From Austropuccinia psidii (lineage: Eukaryota > Basidiomycota > Pucciniomycetes > Pucciniales > Sphaerophragmiaceae): a stretch of DNA of 64,000 bases. A program made the translations under genes and the position numbers. The stretch spans positions 75,929,285-75,993,284 of the forward strand of contig JALGQZ010000002.1 in NCBI GenBank assembly GCA_023105745.1, read 5' to 3'. The notes beneath the pieces were generated by a model that searched no databases, was not told the DNA's origin, and saw only the letters and a program-made list of their open reading frames with translations. This document shows positions 35,181 through 47,804 of this stretch, in pieces (positions within the stretch are counted from its first letter, which is position 1; every line of letters starts with the position of its first letter).

Positions 35181-37088
35181 TGTGAGCCTTGAGGTATATT
35201 TTACTTACCCAAAGAGGCCACAATTATCTTAAAAATAAATCTTGAATTATGCAGAACTCATAAGTCATGCATATATCCAAAATTCATCATTTTTGCTTTC
35301 AGAAAAGATGCATAACTTTTTATTGAGTAAGTATATCCATGGATTTAAGGCCATATTTGGATACTACACAAAAATTCACCTAGGGTAGCTCCATAGAGTG
35401 AATAAGCTCAAATTAACTCTTTGAGGTGATAATATGGAAAATACTTCAATACCACATAAAAGATCCGTGAAATTTGTTTTTTTCTTAATTTCACGCCAAA
35501 ATAATGGGAATGTGAGGAATCCCATGTTACATATACACCAAGAATAGTGTTATGCATGTTTTGAGCACTTAATATCATGGTATTCTTACATGGACTTTTG
35601 GTACACCCATAGTGGATATCTCACTTGAAGCTTAAATTTCTATTTTGACGTGAAAAATAAGCAAGGGGGACAAAAGACATCAAAGAGAGCCAGGGTACCC
35701 AACTTCTGAGGCCTCTGAGGCATGGACAGCTCCAAAGATTGGAGCCATGGCTGATCTTGGCCTAATTGGTAAACTAAAACCTTTTGGGAACTTGGTTACC
35801 ATGTTACAACTACTGTAAATCTTAAGAAAATAGCAAATAACCTGCTATTTTGACGTGCCAAGGAGGTAAAGAGCTACTTATACTTCTGTAACCATGTCAA
35901 TTCTTAATTATTTTCCATGGAAAAACCCATAAAGAGTAATTAAAAACCTTTTTGGACTTGTATCCATTGATTTACCTCATAGCAACCAGTTAAACACTGA
36001 TATTTGCAATTCTACGTAGAAATGAGGTAAAAACTGCAAAAATTCATTAAAAATACAATTCTTAATGAATCTCTCTGAAACCTTCAGGACTAATGGAGAA
36101 CTGTATTATCTTTGGTAAAACCAAAAATAATTATGGAATTACTAGTAAAATTCAAAGCTTTAACCACAGTCCATTTTTGGCTATTCTACGTGAAACACTG
36201 AATCTTCAAAAATTCACAGTAATTGCAACCTGTGATGAAATTTCCAATACCATTGCTAACTTTGAGAAATCAATGATTATTTCAGAATAAAAGAAGATTT
36301 ACAGATGTTACTCCTTTCATTATTAACCATATTGGGGTTGGTAATCACGTGAAAGCATTAATTAAGTAATTATGATAATCTTACGCGACAACGGATGATG
36401 CAATCAATAATCCAAAAGGGTTTATTGTTTTCTCACTCACTTGTTTTTCAGTTTGCTCCATGGAATGCCTCTGTGAGCTGTTGTTGACTTAAAAGAGGCC
36501 TCCTCTTGCTGTTTTTTCCAAATCATCATCTTATTATTCATTTAAACCATTATTGCCAACAAGTAAGTATTAGTAAAGCTATTCTTAAGTGTTTTAAATC
36601 TTTCAAAATCAATCAGAAAGACCTGAAACTATATAATCCAACTTTATATTGTTGTAATACTGTTATAAATACATTTTGATCCTTTAAATCCACAATTCTA
36701 CGTCAAAACCCTCTATCTTATCTTTCAATAAGCTCTTTGGAATATTAGTGAGTGGTTTATTCTTAATTCTTAAAGTTTTTCTTTAAATAATTAGTTTTCT
36801 TCAAGAATTGTATTTATAACTATTCTTGCAAAAGATAATTATATCTTAAAATAATTTCATTATTTTAATAAAAGAAGTTTTATTATTAAAATCTTCTTGT
36901 AATTGATTCTTGTAGACAATTACTGCTCACTGTTGAACTCACTAGTAGGGTTTAACAAGTGAAAGAAATAACTCCTTAATTATTGAATTGTGGTTATAAT
37001 AATATTTTATAATTATATTTCATAAGAACAGACATAGTACTGTTGATTAATAGTGATATTATCATCAGTTTCATAGTCAAATCTTACA
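35181..37088 (+). repeat. 5' LTR of the Gypsy element (1908 bp)
   Basis: Starts TGTGAGCCTTGAGG, identical to the start of the 3' copy at 63726, and ends ...CAAATCTTACA just before a G-rich primer-site-like stretch. The 3' end is inferred from that TACA|TTTGGGGG junction because the second LTR is truncated by the window. Confidence 0.8.
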
Positions 37089-37106
37089 TTTGGGGGCCTG
37101 GCCGTG
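37089..37106 (+). other. Putative Gypsy primer-binding site
   Basis: TTTGGGGGCCTGGCCGTG directly after the LTR. Position fits a primer site starting TGG; the tRNA is not identified. Confidence 0.45.
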
Positions 37107-37638
37107 TTTTTTGAACCTTGTACCCTTAATTAATATATTTTTAAGTTCTAAAATATATTAATTTAATAATTCTTTTTCTTTCATTTTGAAGCTAAAATAA
37201 TTTTTATTTTTGAAATTGTTTTGGAAATCTTTTCATTAAGGAATTTGGTTTAATTTTATACTGTTTTTACACGTGGCTTTTCACATCCACAAACTTATAA
37301 AATTATTCTTTGAGTTACTCTGAATTAATTTTCAATCAAAATCTTAACTTTTAATTTTTTTTTTTAAAAAACAATATAAAACTTATAAAAAATCTTTAAA
37401 AATATTTTTTAAAAAAAATATAAAAAATAATTTTTTCTCTTTTATAATTTTTTTCTAGTGTCTTTAATCAAATACTGTGCAGCTGGCAACAGACTCAGTA
37501 AAAGATATATCACTAGTCCAGAATCTGAATACAGTATTGAGGTGCAAATTGCTAAAAGAGGCACCTTATTTAACTCAGAAAAGACTAAATTGCCACCAAA
37601 AGGTGTGTATTTTATCTTATATTTTCACCTTTTATCTT
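37107..37638 (+). other. Gypsy leader with a short open frame
   Basis: AT-rich leader. A frame starts at 37458 (MSLIKYCAAGNR) and reaches PPKG near 37603, followed by GTGTGT. With the transposon removed the sequence runs on to '...gatgtgcaaatag' just ahead of the gag ATG at 58073. That could be a GT-AG intron joining an upstream gag exon, but this is only a possibility. Confidence 0.35.
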
Positions 37639-37641
37639 TAA

Positions 37642-37687
37642 CACCGGGGCGAATCTCGTGTCAATCGTCGGCGATTGACTTCACGTC
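37642..37687 (+). repeat. Left terminal inverted repeat of the CACTA element
   Basis: 46 bp starting CACCGGGGCGAATC. Its second half contains the palindrome CAATCGTCGGCGATTG. It matches the right end in 44 of 46 positions. Confidence 0.93.
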
Positions 37688-37765
37688 AAGCAAACGTCAA
37701 GCAGGATAAAAGTCGAGCTCACGTCAAGCGAAAATCAAGCGAACGTCGAGCACACGTCACACTCT
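37680..37765 (+). repeat. Subterminal ACGTCAAGC repeats
   Basis: ACGTCAAGC occurs at least three times, plus variants ATCAAGC and ACGTCGAGC, within 85 bp inside the left TIR. The right end (57893-57960) has related TTGACG/GACGTGACG words. CACTA transposases bind such subterminal repeats. Confidence 0.7.
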
Positions 37766-37973
37766 GGTCTTACACCAAATCCTGTGACATCCAATAATAT
37801 TGGTTCCCCTGTGCCTTCAACTCAGATTCCTCACCGCCTGATCATCCCACAACCGTCCGATGATTGGTAAAAATTACACCAGACCCGCCTGTTTGCACAC
37901 ACACACATCAAAGATGTCCTTCAGCCAGTCTTGATGTAGGCGGGGGGTTTGACTTCACCAGGTCATCCATGAA

Positions 37974-38103
37974 GTGTGCGTGTGCATGCGTGGGGGCGGG
38001 TGCATTGGCGTGTGCGGGTGGGTTTGCGTGTGCATTGGCGCGTGCCGGTGGGTGTGCGTGTGCATTGGCGCGTGCGGGTGCACATGCGGGTGTGGGTACG
38101 CAA
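37974..38103 (+). repeat. GT-rich minisatellite
   Basis: About four imperfect copies of a unit near 30 bp built on gtgtgcattggcgcgtgc + gggtgggt. It opens all plus-strand frames, giving spurious Cys-Ala-rich or Val-Arg-rich reading frames. Confidence 0.75.
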
Positions 38104-38359
38104 AAGCCGATTCCGCTTCCAACATGATGATGGCGCAGTTAGAAATTTTGGATGCTGTGAAAGGTGAGTGTGTGGGTCATTTGATCATTGGACTTGGCTT
38201 ATTCACACTGTACCCAATGTCAAAATAGTAACTTCTTTGTGGCAATGTGAAATAATGGGCTTTGCTTGTCACAATGGAATGTCTCTGTCACTAAATTTTG
38301 AGGCAATTATTTCACTAGCAAAATTGCTAATGAATCTGAGAGATTTGCATTTTAGTAGA

Positions 38360-41300
38360 CTAAATATCATGAAATAACGGCTTTATCATTACAAGCAGTC
38401 CACATGACAGAGCTTTGTTATCATACAATCCACAGTTACCTTCTATTTCTTCTTCAGATATAATCAAGTGTCCATCATCAAAACCAACAGCTTTATAAAT
38501 ATTCAGATGCGGCCAATCTGGTAGGAAATTCACATCAATCTTCAAAGGTTTTAAAATCAGAAAGTTATTGTTCAGTATGCTAGATGGCTCAGAGACTTTG
38601 AAAATGCTATCAATAATACCAAATTGTCGTGAGTTGCCCCTCAGAAAACATATCACACTGTTGCTGATATTTTTGGATTCAGTTGAAAATATATTGTTCC
38701 CAATATTAATGTTTGAAACTGGAAAATACCAAGGTGAGACAATCCTTGAAGTGGGAGGACTTGTGGATTGCACGGTAGTGTCTAAGCTGATCCAATCAAC
38801 TATTTCCCTTGTTGCATGAAAAGTCTGTAAGTACTCAACCAGGCAATCATAATTTTGTTGGTCATGGCGGGATGGCTTGTTATATTTATGGTGATTGAAC
38901 ACGGCAGGTGGCTGTGATTCGAAAAGCTGTTTTATTTCACATGGCACAGATGGGGATTTCAGGAGAACGGAAAGGTTGGAACATCGACAGATATGTTGAA
39001 GTAAGGTTTTATCTATATCATCTATTCAGAGTTGCAAAAAGTTAGTCTTATTCAGTTCAGGTGTTTAATCAATGTGAATATATTGATCTTATTAATTGAC
39101 TTACATATCTTGTTATTTGTTGGCATCTTTGCAAATACTCCAATCAAGCGCTCATAACCCCATGTGGCTGAGGCTTGTGCTGGGCCCCAACGTTGGAAGA
39201 GTTCGGGAATATGATCAGCAAAATGATGATTTGGTTTACTTTTCTGTTTTGGGAACAAGTGTTGATTGGAAAGGCGGAATTTTTTCCAATGTTCAGCAAA
39301 TGCAGTCGCATCATCTATTGAAACAGTCCAGCTTGTGGCAATGCTGATAGCACTAATCAAATGGAATGTATTCTTGGCTAGTTCATTTGCAAGTTCTTCT
39401 GACTGACCCATTTTTCTTTGAGTGTTGGCAGATTGGTGTGCATCTAATGACATCTGTTGACTGAGCATTAGAAATGGAATATAGACCTTATATAAGAGAG
39501 CCCATTCAGCGGCTTTTAAGCTACCATGAGAGGGGGAACCCATTTTGCGGGGAACTCTTGTCCATGATGAGGGAATTATGGTCTCAGATATGATTTGTCG
39601 GAGATGCTCAAGAGCCTCACCCTTGATCTGGTGATCACTCAGTGCAGTGATATCCAATTCAGAGGGTATTTCAGAAGTGGGGATGTAATCGGCATCAAAT
39701 GAAGGAATCTCCGCAGAACCACTAGATGGATGTTCTGTGTTAGGGGTGGGCATTGGGAAGTAGTTTTTTCGGGTGGAAGTAGTGGGGAGTGGCTCATTTA
39801 TTATTTTTGCTGCGTCTCTTCTCAGGGAGCGGGCCTCTCTCAATGTGATTTTATCAAGAGAGCTGTTGGAGGTCATGGAATCTGAGTCTGAACTGTTGGT
39901 GTCATTGGATTTCCTGCGGGACCTGAAGTAAATTTTTGATTTTGCCTCTGGAATGCACAATTTGAAAGTTGCATGATCCTTCAAAATTCCAAGTATTAAA
40001 TTATGCATTATGTCAAGATTAACCATTCTGGTTGCATCCCAATACGGAAGGTCTTCCAAAATTGAATATCGCACTCCATACTCAGAGAAAATTGCTTGTC
40101 TTTGTTGTGGGGTTGCCCGAAGCCATTTGGCAATGGTTGATTTATGACTTTGGTATGAGCGCGTGTAGTGAAATTGAGGACCAATTTCTTCAATTTGAGC
40201 TTTGTGAATGGTGCAAAAATTACAAAAGTGGTTTCCTGAATGGGAAATAAATCCAGTAAGCTTGCGCATGGCAACCACATCCGCAATGGCTGTGAGGATG
40301 GCAACACGGATAAAGGATCCTGATGGACCTGTTGAGGTGGGTGCAAAATGGTAACCTTGCCATAGCTCTTTGAGCTCGTTGATGAGTGGCATTAATAGAT
40401 AATTCAATTGAAGCGCAGTTGGCTCCTTCGGACCAGGGATGATTCCTGCAACATAGACATTCTCGGGCTTCAATCTTTCACTTGGGGGGAGATTAAGACA
40501 AATAAGCATGATAGGTCCAATGCTAGCCAACCGGGTTGACTTTCCATGTGCATTAAACCAGTCCACATATATGGAGAAGGCCAATGCACCAGGAATGGAC
40601 ATGAATGGGGGGTCATGGATATTTCTAGTGCCAGTGAAGCGTCTCCAGACCAATCCATCCCAGACGTCACGTTTTGGGGAATCTTCGGGAGTTTGGGATT
40701 GTTGATGTTGATGCAGAATGTCCATAATTCCAGCCCGCTGGAGGAATCTGGCAAGCCAATTTTTGAATGGTTGATAAATGAAATGTTTTGTTGGTATAAA
40801 TTTTTGCTTCATGTTGGTTGTGTTTTGGGTGTGGGGTTCAGATGAATAGATGAATTTGCCTAATGATTGTGTGCAAGGGGGATCATGATCATTTGGGTCA
40901 TTATGGCGTTGACAGTGGGGTTGGTCAGTTGTGACTGATTCAGTAAGGCCATTAAGAGAGAAACATTGAGGACAACATATATAGTTTTGAATCACTGGCT
41001 CCAATTGGAGATGTTCAAATATGGTACTCAGATCTTGAGGTATATGGAATGCAGGAGCGGGGGGACCAGCTGAGCTTGAGATACTGGACTTGATCAGCAG
41101 GTTCAGGGCGGGGTTGAGTATGCGTGAAGCCCTGCGGGGTAAATTATACCTTAATGATAGAATGGCAGATATTATCATGCCTAGGTCTTGTGGGGGAAGG
41201 GTTTGACTGCCACTATATGGTTTCTGTGCAGTTGAATTGAGACCCGCTGGAGTTGGGAAAGTGCTTTGGGTCAAACGTGAATAATCAGCTGGGAAGATTT

Positions 41301-41520
41301 GATCCAATAGAATTTGTGGGCACCCAGATCCTGATGCAGAAGTAGGGATGTTTGGAAGAGATTTGGGTGCAATGGTTGATTTGAGCTTTTTAATGTGCTG
41401 TTTATATTGGAAAGGTGTGAAGGCAACTCCTTGCCTATCACCCTCAGGGGAAGAATGTGTTTGAGTTGAGCAGTGTTGACACATGCATATACGCATTGAG
41501 GAATATGGCCGGGTTGTCAT
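38360..41520 (-). CDS. CACTA (Tnp2/Plavaka-like) transposase, two exons
   Basis: Predicted complement(38360..39021, 39105..41520), 1025 residues. The 83-nt intron has GTAAGT, GACTAAC and AATAG, and joining keeps frame. Seen motifs: N-terminal MCQHC and later CCPQC cysteine pairs, YVDWFNAHGK (about 318), ICLNLPPSERLKPENVYVAGIIPGPKEP (split here: ICLNLPPSERL about 340, AGIIPGPKEP about 358), a D in AIADVVAMRKLTGF (about 414), CNFC (433-436) and NLDIMHNLILG (about 501). These are the Tnp2-family hallmarks; the aspartates are the likely catalytic ones by analogy. No stop or frameshift, so it looks intact. It would cut and paste the element by its TIRs. It is divergently oriented to the 42481 gene across a 960-bp shared upstream region. 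Confidence 0.88.
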
Positions 41521-42480
41521 TGTTGCAGGAATTGGGAGTACGGTTGGTTTGTGTATAAATATCTATGGTTGATGTGAAAGTGTTTAGGAGTGTTATTAAT
41601 TGGAAATAAAATTCAGTGATTATTTATGAAGGGGGAGATGATTTGAGCCAGCTGAGGATTTTATCCCATTTGTAATGGAGCATGAGCTGCAGTGGATAAA
41701 GTTTAACATGTCTCATCTGGATGGCGGAATTGGTTAGGCGTTTAATTGGGTAAAATGCCATGCTGCTCAATGCTCATACATATTCTAGTTTATTTACACA
41801 TTGTGATAGTGCGGTTTTGACCATTGAGGGGGTTCCATTAGTGAAGTGTTACCATTGAATTGAGGGGATTAACATTTAATCCATGTACGCTGGCACGCCA
41901 TCGTACATGGTTTAAACCTTATTACAGACATAACTATATAACTCTATTACATAAGGGGTTGGAGTGCAGCTAAAGTCTTGGTATTTGGTTTGAGTACGGC
42001 GGGCTTTGAATCAGTTGGAATGTGATTGGGATTGTCTTGCCTTTCGTGAAAAGGTGATGTCTCTTTTGTGGGTAAATCCTTCATGAATATACCCCTTTAC
42101 AGATGTACAATGTTGGGGAATTTCAATGCATATATTGGCAGTTTGGATAATTCACAAAATGTGACAATGGGGAGGCGGAAATTTTACCAAATATGATTAC
42201 CTATGGATGATGGGTCCCCTTTCAGATCAAGGAAATATCACATTATATGCTGGTAGGCCGTGCAGGGTGGTTTCCGACAAAAGCGGAGGAGCTCAAGAGG
42301 AGGCAGGGAGGATTCTCCTCAAAAGAGTCTTATCCGACTTCCACACAACACTTAGTTCCAACTATTCATAGAATTTCTCTATTCTAAATTTGAAAAGATT
42401 TCATCTCATATCACTCTATTTTATCATAATACTGAGGTGTTTTATCTAGTTAAAAGTATTACTGTACTTTTTCGGCCCTT
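41521..42480. promoter_or_regulatory. Divergent intergenic region between transposase and 42481 gene
   Basis: 960 bp with no coding. It must hold the promoters of both flanking genes. It includes the palindrome at 41881-41910. No single TATA box stands out. Confidence 0.4.
41881..41910. repeat. Palindrome ('GTACG..GGC' family), copy 1
   Basis: CCATGTACG and CGTACATGG arms flank CTGGCACGCCAT. Member of a family of five similar palindromes inside this transposon. Confidence 0.7.
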
Positions 42481-44542
42481 ATGTCATCTTTCAAGTCACA
42501 TAAATCCCGTTCAGGTTCTGTTCATGACTCAAATAGTGAATCTAGCATAGAATATGTTCAAACACAGTCACCATTGAGTCCCAACATTCCTCTCACAACC
42601 CCTATCGCATCCTCAATGAATGTATCAGGTCTTAACATTGATGTGGGCAATCCAAAGGCTCCAACTTCAAGCACTTGGTCGATCCCAAATATTTCCGTCA
42701 CTCCAATTCCCCCGAATCCCACTAATACACAAATTCATGTGTCTCAGGGGCCAGAAGGCACACCTCAAATCTCCTCACACGCTAATCCCCAATCAAAATT
42801 TCCACGTGAGTTCCTCCTTAATCCCGGTCGGAGTCCAGTCGCATCCCAGGATCCCTTTGGCCAAAGTAAACAGCCAACCCTCAATATTCCATCAGGATCG
42901 CAGGTTCATGTGGGTGATGAAAGGCGCGTGGATGGGGGGCGACGAAAAAGACCTTTGGAAAATGTATCTTGGAGCGGTCTGTCGGAGGGAAATCCAGTAT
43001 TGACGCTTCATCAAAGTAAGTCATTTGAATTTTGGAGTAGAAACTTATTCATGATTTGATATGTTTGTTTCATGGGTTAGATATGGCACCTAAAGGCAAG
43101 TCAGTCCGATCTCAGGAGCCAATTGAAGATCGTGAGGATGACCAGTCTTCATTAATGTTTTAATGTGTTAACTGATGATTTGCATAGCAGGGGATGAACT
43201 TTATGCGTCTTCACCTTTGGTCCATAAAGAGAAAGTCAGTGGACGTCATCATCCATATGCCTCCAAACCAAGAACGGGTCATGCCAGTACATCAAGAGAA
43301 ACAATGGTGGATGATGAGGATGAGAACATGTCTCCGACTCAAAGTGAAAGAAATGATGAACCAAGGAGGGACAATTTCACAGCGCATGAGCAAGGCACTC
43401 AATCAAATAGTGAGTTCACCCATCCTCAGCTGGGCCTCGCCCAGAGTATGCTTGAACAATCCGAGGTCAGACAGCAAAGGAACCAGGCCCGCAAAGCTCA
43501 CAATGTGGCGAAACGTGCAAACCAGAAGGAGCAAAAAAAATGGCTGAAGGCAGAACTTCCAGAGAATGTCCATGGAATGAGATCAGCAGTACACGCACAT
43601 TGCCTGTTCCTACTCAAAGTTAGGGATAAGGATTTTTCCTCACTACCAACACCACCCAGCACAGAAGAGCGTGAAATTGCAATTCAAGTGGCTGGTCATC
43701 TCGGTTATGTCCCCGAGGATGTGTTCAATGAGCCATCAACACAGGTTCAGTCTCAGGGTTTCCAAAGCTACTGCGAAAATGAGCTCCACAAGCTAGGACT
43801 AAAGCAATTCACTTGGGACTGGGAGAGCTCATGGCAACATCCGTTCAACGAGCTGATGTCTATGGTGTTTTACCGTACATTCCGTCTTGCACTTGTCAGC
43901 ACTGAGTATCATCACTACTGTTGGAACAAGGATCATAACAACTATGGGGTCGTGGCGGCTTTAATGGAGCGATATTTCACTTATTTGAAAAGAGAATGGA
44001 AGTCTATTCAAAAGGATGCCGAGTATTTGGTAAAAAAGAAAGAGAATCAAAAGCTCGCAAAGATTCGTCAAAGAGTTAGTTACTGTATCTCTTCTTCATT
44101 GTGGACCAAGTCTGATGATGATCTACTTGATTATGTGCAGACCTGTGAGCGCCGTCGTGAATGGTGTGATACGGCTAAATTTCCCATCCTAGCATCACAA
44201 TTCAATGACCCTCGAGTATGCTCAGATACTGAGGAGGTACTGGAAAATGGCCGTCAAGTTTACCGCAAAGTGGGATTACGCTGGCGCTCCCAGTTATTTA
44301 ATGATTTGGTATTGAAAATGGATAGAGACATAGAGTTTTGTAATCGGATTAAAAAAAAGGGTAAAAAAACTATTGATAGATTGCCAGAATTACGATCGAC
44401 AGATGATGGTGATATTCCGGAAGGCCTATCATTTCAGGTATTTGATCAAGATTGGCTCAAAGGCTGTAGTAAGATGCAGACTAGCGCCCTCAAGATACTT
44501 GACATGCCAGTTATTAGGCCTAATGGTGATGCTCTGCAATAA
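42481..44542 (+). CDS. Uncharacterised transposon-borne protein, multi-exon
   Basis: Exon 1 (42481-43015) encodes a Ser/Pro/Asn-rich, low-complexity N-terminus starting MSSFKSHKSRSG and ends at GTAAGT. The first intron ends ...GGGTTAG at 43080. A short second exon (from 43081, MAPKGKSVRSQEP) and a second intron before about 43188 are likely, but I could not settle a donor that keeps phase. The last exon to 44542 encodes a basic stretch (QARKAHNVAKRANQKEQKK), then a folded region with HCLFLLKVRD, WDWESSWQHPFNELM, YHHYCWNKDHNNYGVV and CERRREWCDTAKF. No family recognised. The charged, Trp- and Cys-rich C-terminus suggests a nucleic-acid-linked role only weakly. Confidence 0.65.
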
Positions 44543-44848
44543 CTTAGTAATTGGTCACGGTATAGCACTGTGACAAATTAAAATTTTGTGAATTATTTGT
44601 GCAGGTGTAATAAAATCTGATTATTATCTCTTAAGGATGCAACAACTTGCTAAATATGTTAGAATATAGACAATATGAATTGAAATGTATCACCGTCTCC
44701 CTTGCAATAATACTCTATTGCTCATTTTCATTGAGGAAATATTGAAGAAGTTCGATCCAGCTCATGGTGTTCATAATTGTGGACCTGTGCCAGAGTCAAC
44801 AGGAGTTATCAACTTTGTCAATCACAAATTATATAATATCAGTAAGGC

Positions 44849-47280
44849 TCACGCAGTTAATGATTTTTTCTTTTCTTGGACCTATTGGTAATTGGAATAT
44901 GGAATTCCCATAAGGAATGATTTCAGAATAGTAATACAATCAAGTGAAAGATGAGCTTGAAAGGTACCTTCCGCATGTTGACCTCAACTGAATGAGGAGT
45001 GATATAGTGGATGACCTGTACAGGTCGTTGTTGGCCAATACGATGTAGACGATCAACAGCCTGAGCCTCAATGGCTGGGTTCCAGTTGGGCTCCTGGAAA
45101 TGTGGATGTCAGGGTCCGAAAATCAGGGGAGAATTTTGGGGGGCCCCTCACCATTAAATAGACTACATTAGCACAAGTTATATTGAGGCCAGTTCCAGCC
45201 GCGGCAATGGATGCAATGAGTACTTCACATTCAGGATTATTGAAGAAATTCTCAAGCGCCTTGTCCTGCGCTCGTGGTGTAATTGTTCCATCAATTCGTG
45301 CTGAAAGGATAGAGTGATGGGCAAGAGCAATACCAATTCTACAATATAAAAAAGTCAGATGGAGTCAATTGGTAATGGATGCATATTAGAATTAACGCAC
45401 AAATCTAGAAATTGGGTCCATTGGGTATAAACCACCGATTTCGTTGGACCACACCTTGTTTGTTTGTTCTTCATTAAGCTTTGTAGGAGGTGTGCAATTT
45501 TACTACTCATCATGCATGTTTCCACATCCACAATAGTTCGTGTGATTCTTGGGGAGTTATCCTGAGTGCTCCTGCCCTCGGGGTCTTCCAGCTCCGCCTC
45601 CGCAATTGTGTTAAGCATGATGTGATGGTTACAACATATTCGCAGCTTATTAATATTTCTGAAAAACTCTCCTGGTCCTTTGCTTTTGGATGATAGGAAT
45701 TCTTCATATAATGTGGAATATTCTTGCTGCATGGTCGGGTTGAGTGGGAGCAGCTCATAATGATGGCTAATAGTGGGGAGAGATTCGAGATGTGTGGTTT
45801 TGGTGCGGCGCAAACTTAAATGCCGCAATGCCAAATGCAAAATATCATTGAAACCTTTTGAAAGACTACTCAGGATGAATGGTGACAAGTTATCTTGATC
45901 GGCGCTCTGGGGTTGAGTGATGAAGGATATTATGCCCAAAAGGTCATAAATGGTGTTGTGAATAGGTGTGCCCGTTAAACATATTCGACGGGATGAAAGG
46001 AGGCTATTAATGGCACGGTGAGTGGCAGTGTATTGAGAGCGAATATAGCTATAAGAGGGGGCAAGGGTATTGGATATAAAAGGTAATTTGAATCATTTAA
46101 GCTCAGCCACTCACTGTGCTTCATCCAAGATTATACGATGCCAATTGATTTGAAAAATGAATGATGTAGAGGGATTGGTTTGCTTAAATTCTTGGGTGAT
46201 AGTATTGTAAGAAGTGATGATGATATCATATTTTAAGATGTCGGCTTGGGATAATGAGTGACGAGTGGGACCATGGTAGATTTTGGCATGCAGTGCTCCA
46301 GCCTGAGCATGCTTGGATATTTCTGATTGCCAGTTGGTAATTAAGCGAGGGGGGCAGATGATCATGGTGGGCGTGGAGCGATGGGGGTTTGCAATCATCC
46401 GCTCCTTGGAGGTACCAATTAGAGCAATGGCCTGAATGGTTTTACCTAATCCCATATCATCCGCAAGCAGTCCTCCAAGAGGGGTATTGGTCGAAAGGGA
46501 TTCAAATGAGCTAACGACCTTGTTTGTAATGATGTGCCTGGCATTAAAAGTGGATCCTGGGGGTGAGGTTGCCCAAAGGTTACGGGCTGATTGGCCATTG
46601 GGGATTTCTCGATCCCAGAGAAAAGCTAGTCCGGTCTTTTGATGAGGGAGGAGGGGGGTTTGAATAATGGCATGGGGCGGGGTCATCATGGGGAGGTCTG
46701 ATCCACTGGGTAATTGTATCAGTTTTTGCTTGGAAATCAATGATGAAACAGCAGGATATGAAGCAGGCGTCGAGTTTGAAGCGGGAAATGTCGGAGTAAA
46801 GAGTTGACATTGACAATGAGTAGTACAGTCATATTCTTTGGGCATTTTAAGCTTGAAATCTTGTGTTCGAAAGCTTTCCATTATGAATAGAACGTTTGGA
46901 TACCATGTGAAGAACATCAATGCTAGATTGGGTTTCTGAGATGAGGAGGGATCATTGGCATCAGTCATAAATACTCCCTCAACGAATAATATTTGAGTAG
47001 GATTGGATTGGCAATTTTCAATCCATGCCCCACCAGGACCACAGTGCATGAACGTTTTGGGTGCCCCAAGGAATGGTATCAACGTTTGGGAAAGGGTTCC
47101 CGGGAGAGAGCCAATAGCATGCTGGTGATTGGGGAGATATACGAATATGTTGTGTTGATTGTGCCATAGGATAATCCAAGAACCTAAGTGGGAATTCTCA
47201 GGCTTTAAGGTTATATCACTATTTATTTGAATACGAATATTAATCATCCCAATGCAAAGTGGTTGTGAAGGGGTTGACAT
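44849..47280 (-). CDS. SNF2/RAD5-like DEAH helicase, five exons
   Basis: Predicted complement(44849..44881, 44968..45093, 45152..45338, 45401..46048, 46115..47280); all junctions are GT-AG and in phase, giving 719 residues. Motifs in order: LLPHQKTGLAFLW (about 210), Walker A LADDMGLGKTIQA (about 272), motif Ia MIICPPRLITNWQSE (about 306), DEAH at 386-389 with the His codon split by intron 1, motif III CLTGTPIHNTIYDL, then in exons 3-4 RIDGTITPRAQ, AAAGTGLNIT and AVDRLHRIGQQRPVQV (motif VI). The end VQEKKKSL resembles SNF2 C-termini. These proteins are ATP-driven DNA translocases that remodel chromatin. No RING domain is seen between the lobes. It looks intact. It lies between the transposase block and the Zn2Cys6 gene. 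Confidence 0.88.
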
Positions 47281-47646
47281 GATGGCTATTTTGAATTATT
47301 TGGGGACAGTTGGGAATTATATGATCGGGAAGGGTTAGCTAAAGGGAATGAAGAGGAATAAGCGCAGGTGGGGAACTTATATGAGTGGCAGCAACAGGCC
47401 AAAAGGGGGATGGCCTGTGGTTACGTGCATGGTCTTGATGGAGGTGGGCCTCTTGGGCTCATAATTTTCATATCCGATTTGGGGCATATATCAAGGCAAG
47501 GTGGCCAAAATGTGGGTGCACCATTTGACTGCTGGATCTGCAGCGAGTTACGAAACCTTTGGTGGAACAAGGCTGACATTAGCACATCCGAAATTGGGTG
47601 GGTTGTAGCAGCTTATTGTGGAGGGCATATTAGAGGCATGCAGTCA

Positions 47647-47670
47647 TGTTCGCTGGTGTGACAGCGAACA
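47647..47670. repeat. Palindrome family, copy 2
   Basis: TGTTCGCTG and CAGCGAACA arms around GTGTGA. Confidence 0.7.
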
Positions 47671-47780
47671 ATGAGCGTATCCTCCCCAGGTTAATTGTTC
47701 ACAGGGACCTACTGGGCAATGTTGGCAGTTTCAAAGGGCAATCTCACTGTGGGGATGTTTGTGTGTGGGCGGGTGAGATA

Positions 47781-47804
47781 TGTTCGGTGGCATGCCACCG
47801 AACA
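47781..47804. repeat. Palindrome family, copy 3 (perfect)
   Basis: TGTTCGGTGGCA and TGCCACCGAACA: a perfect 24-bp palindrome centred on GCATGC. Confidence 0.8.

Noticed and set aside
37864..38228. Overlapping plus-strand frames rich in Cys/Ala or Val/Arg
   Set aside because: They coincide with the GT-rich minisatellite in all three frames.
38360..41520. KDZ-class transposase, the class most often linked to fungal TET/JBP genes
   Set aside because: DWFN, IPGPKEP and LDIMHN motifs, CAC ends and a 3-bp TSD point to CACTA/Tnp2; KDZ elements have longer target duplications.
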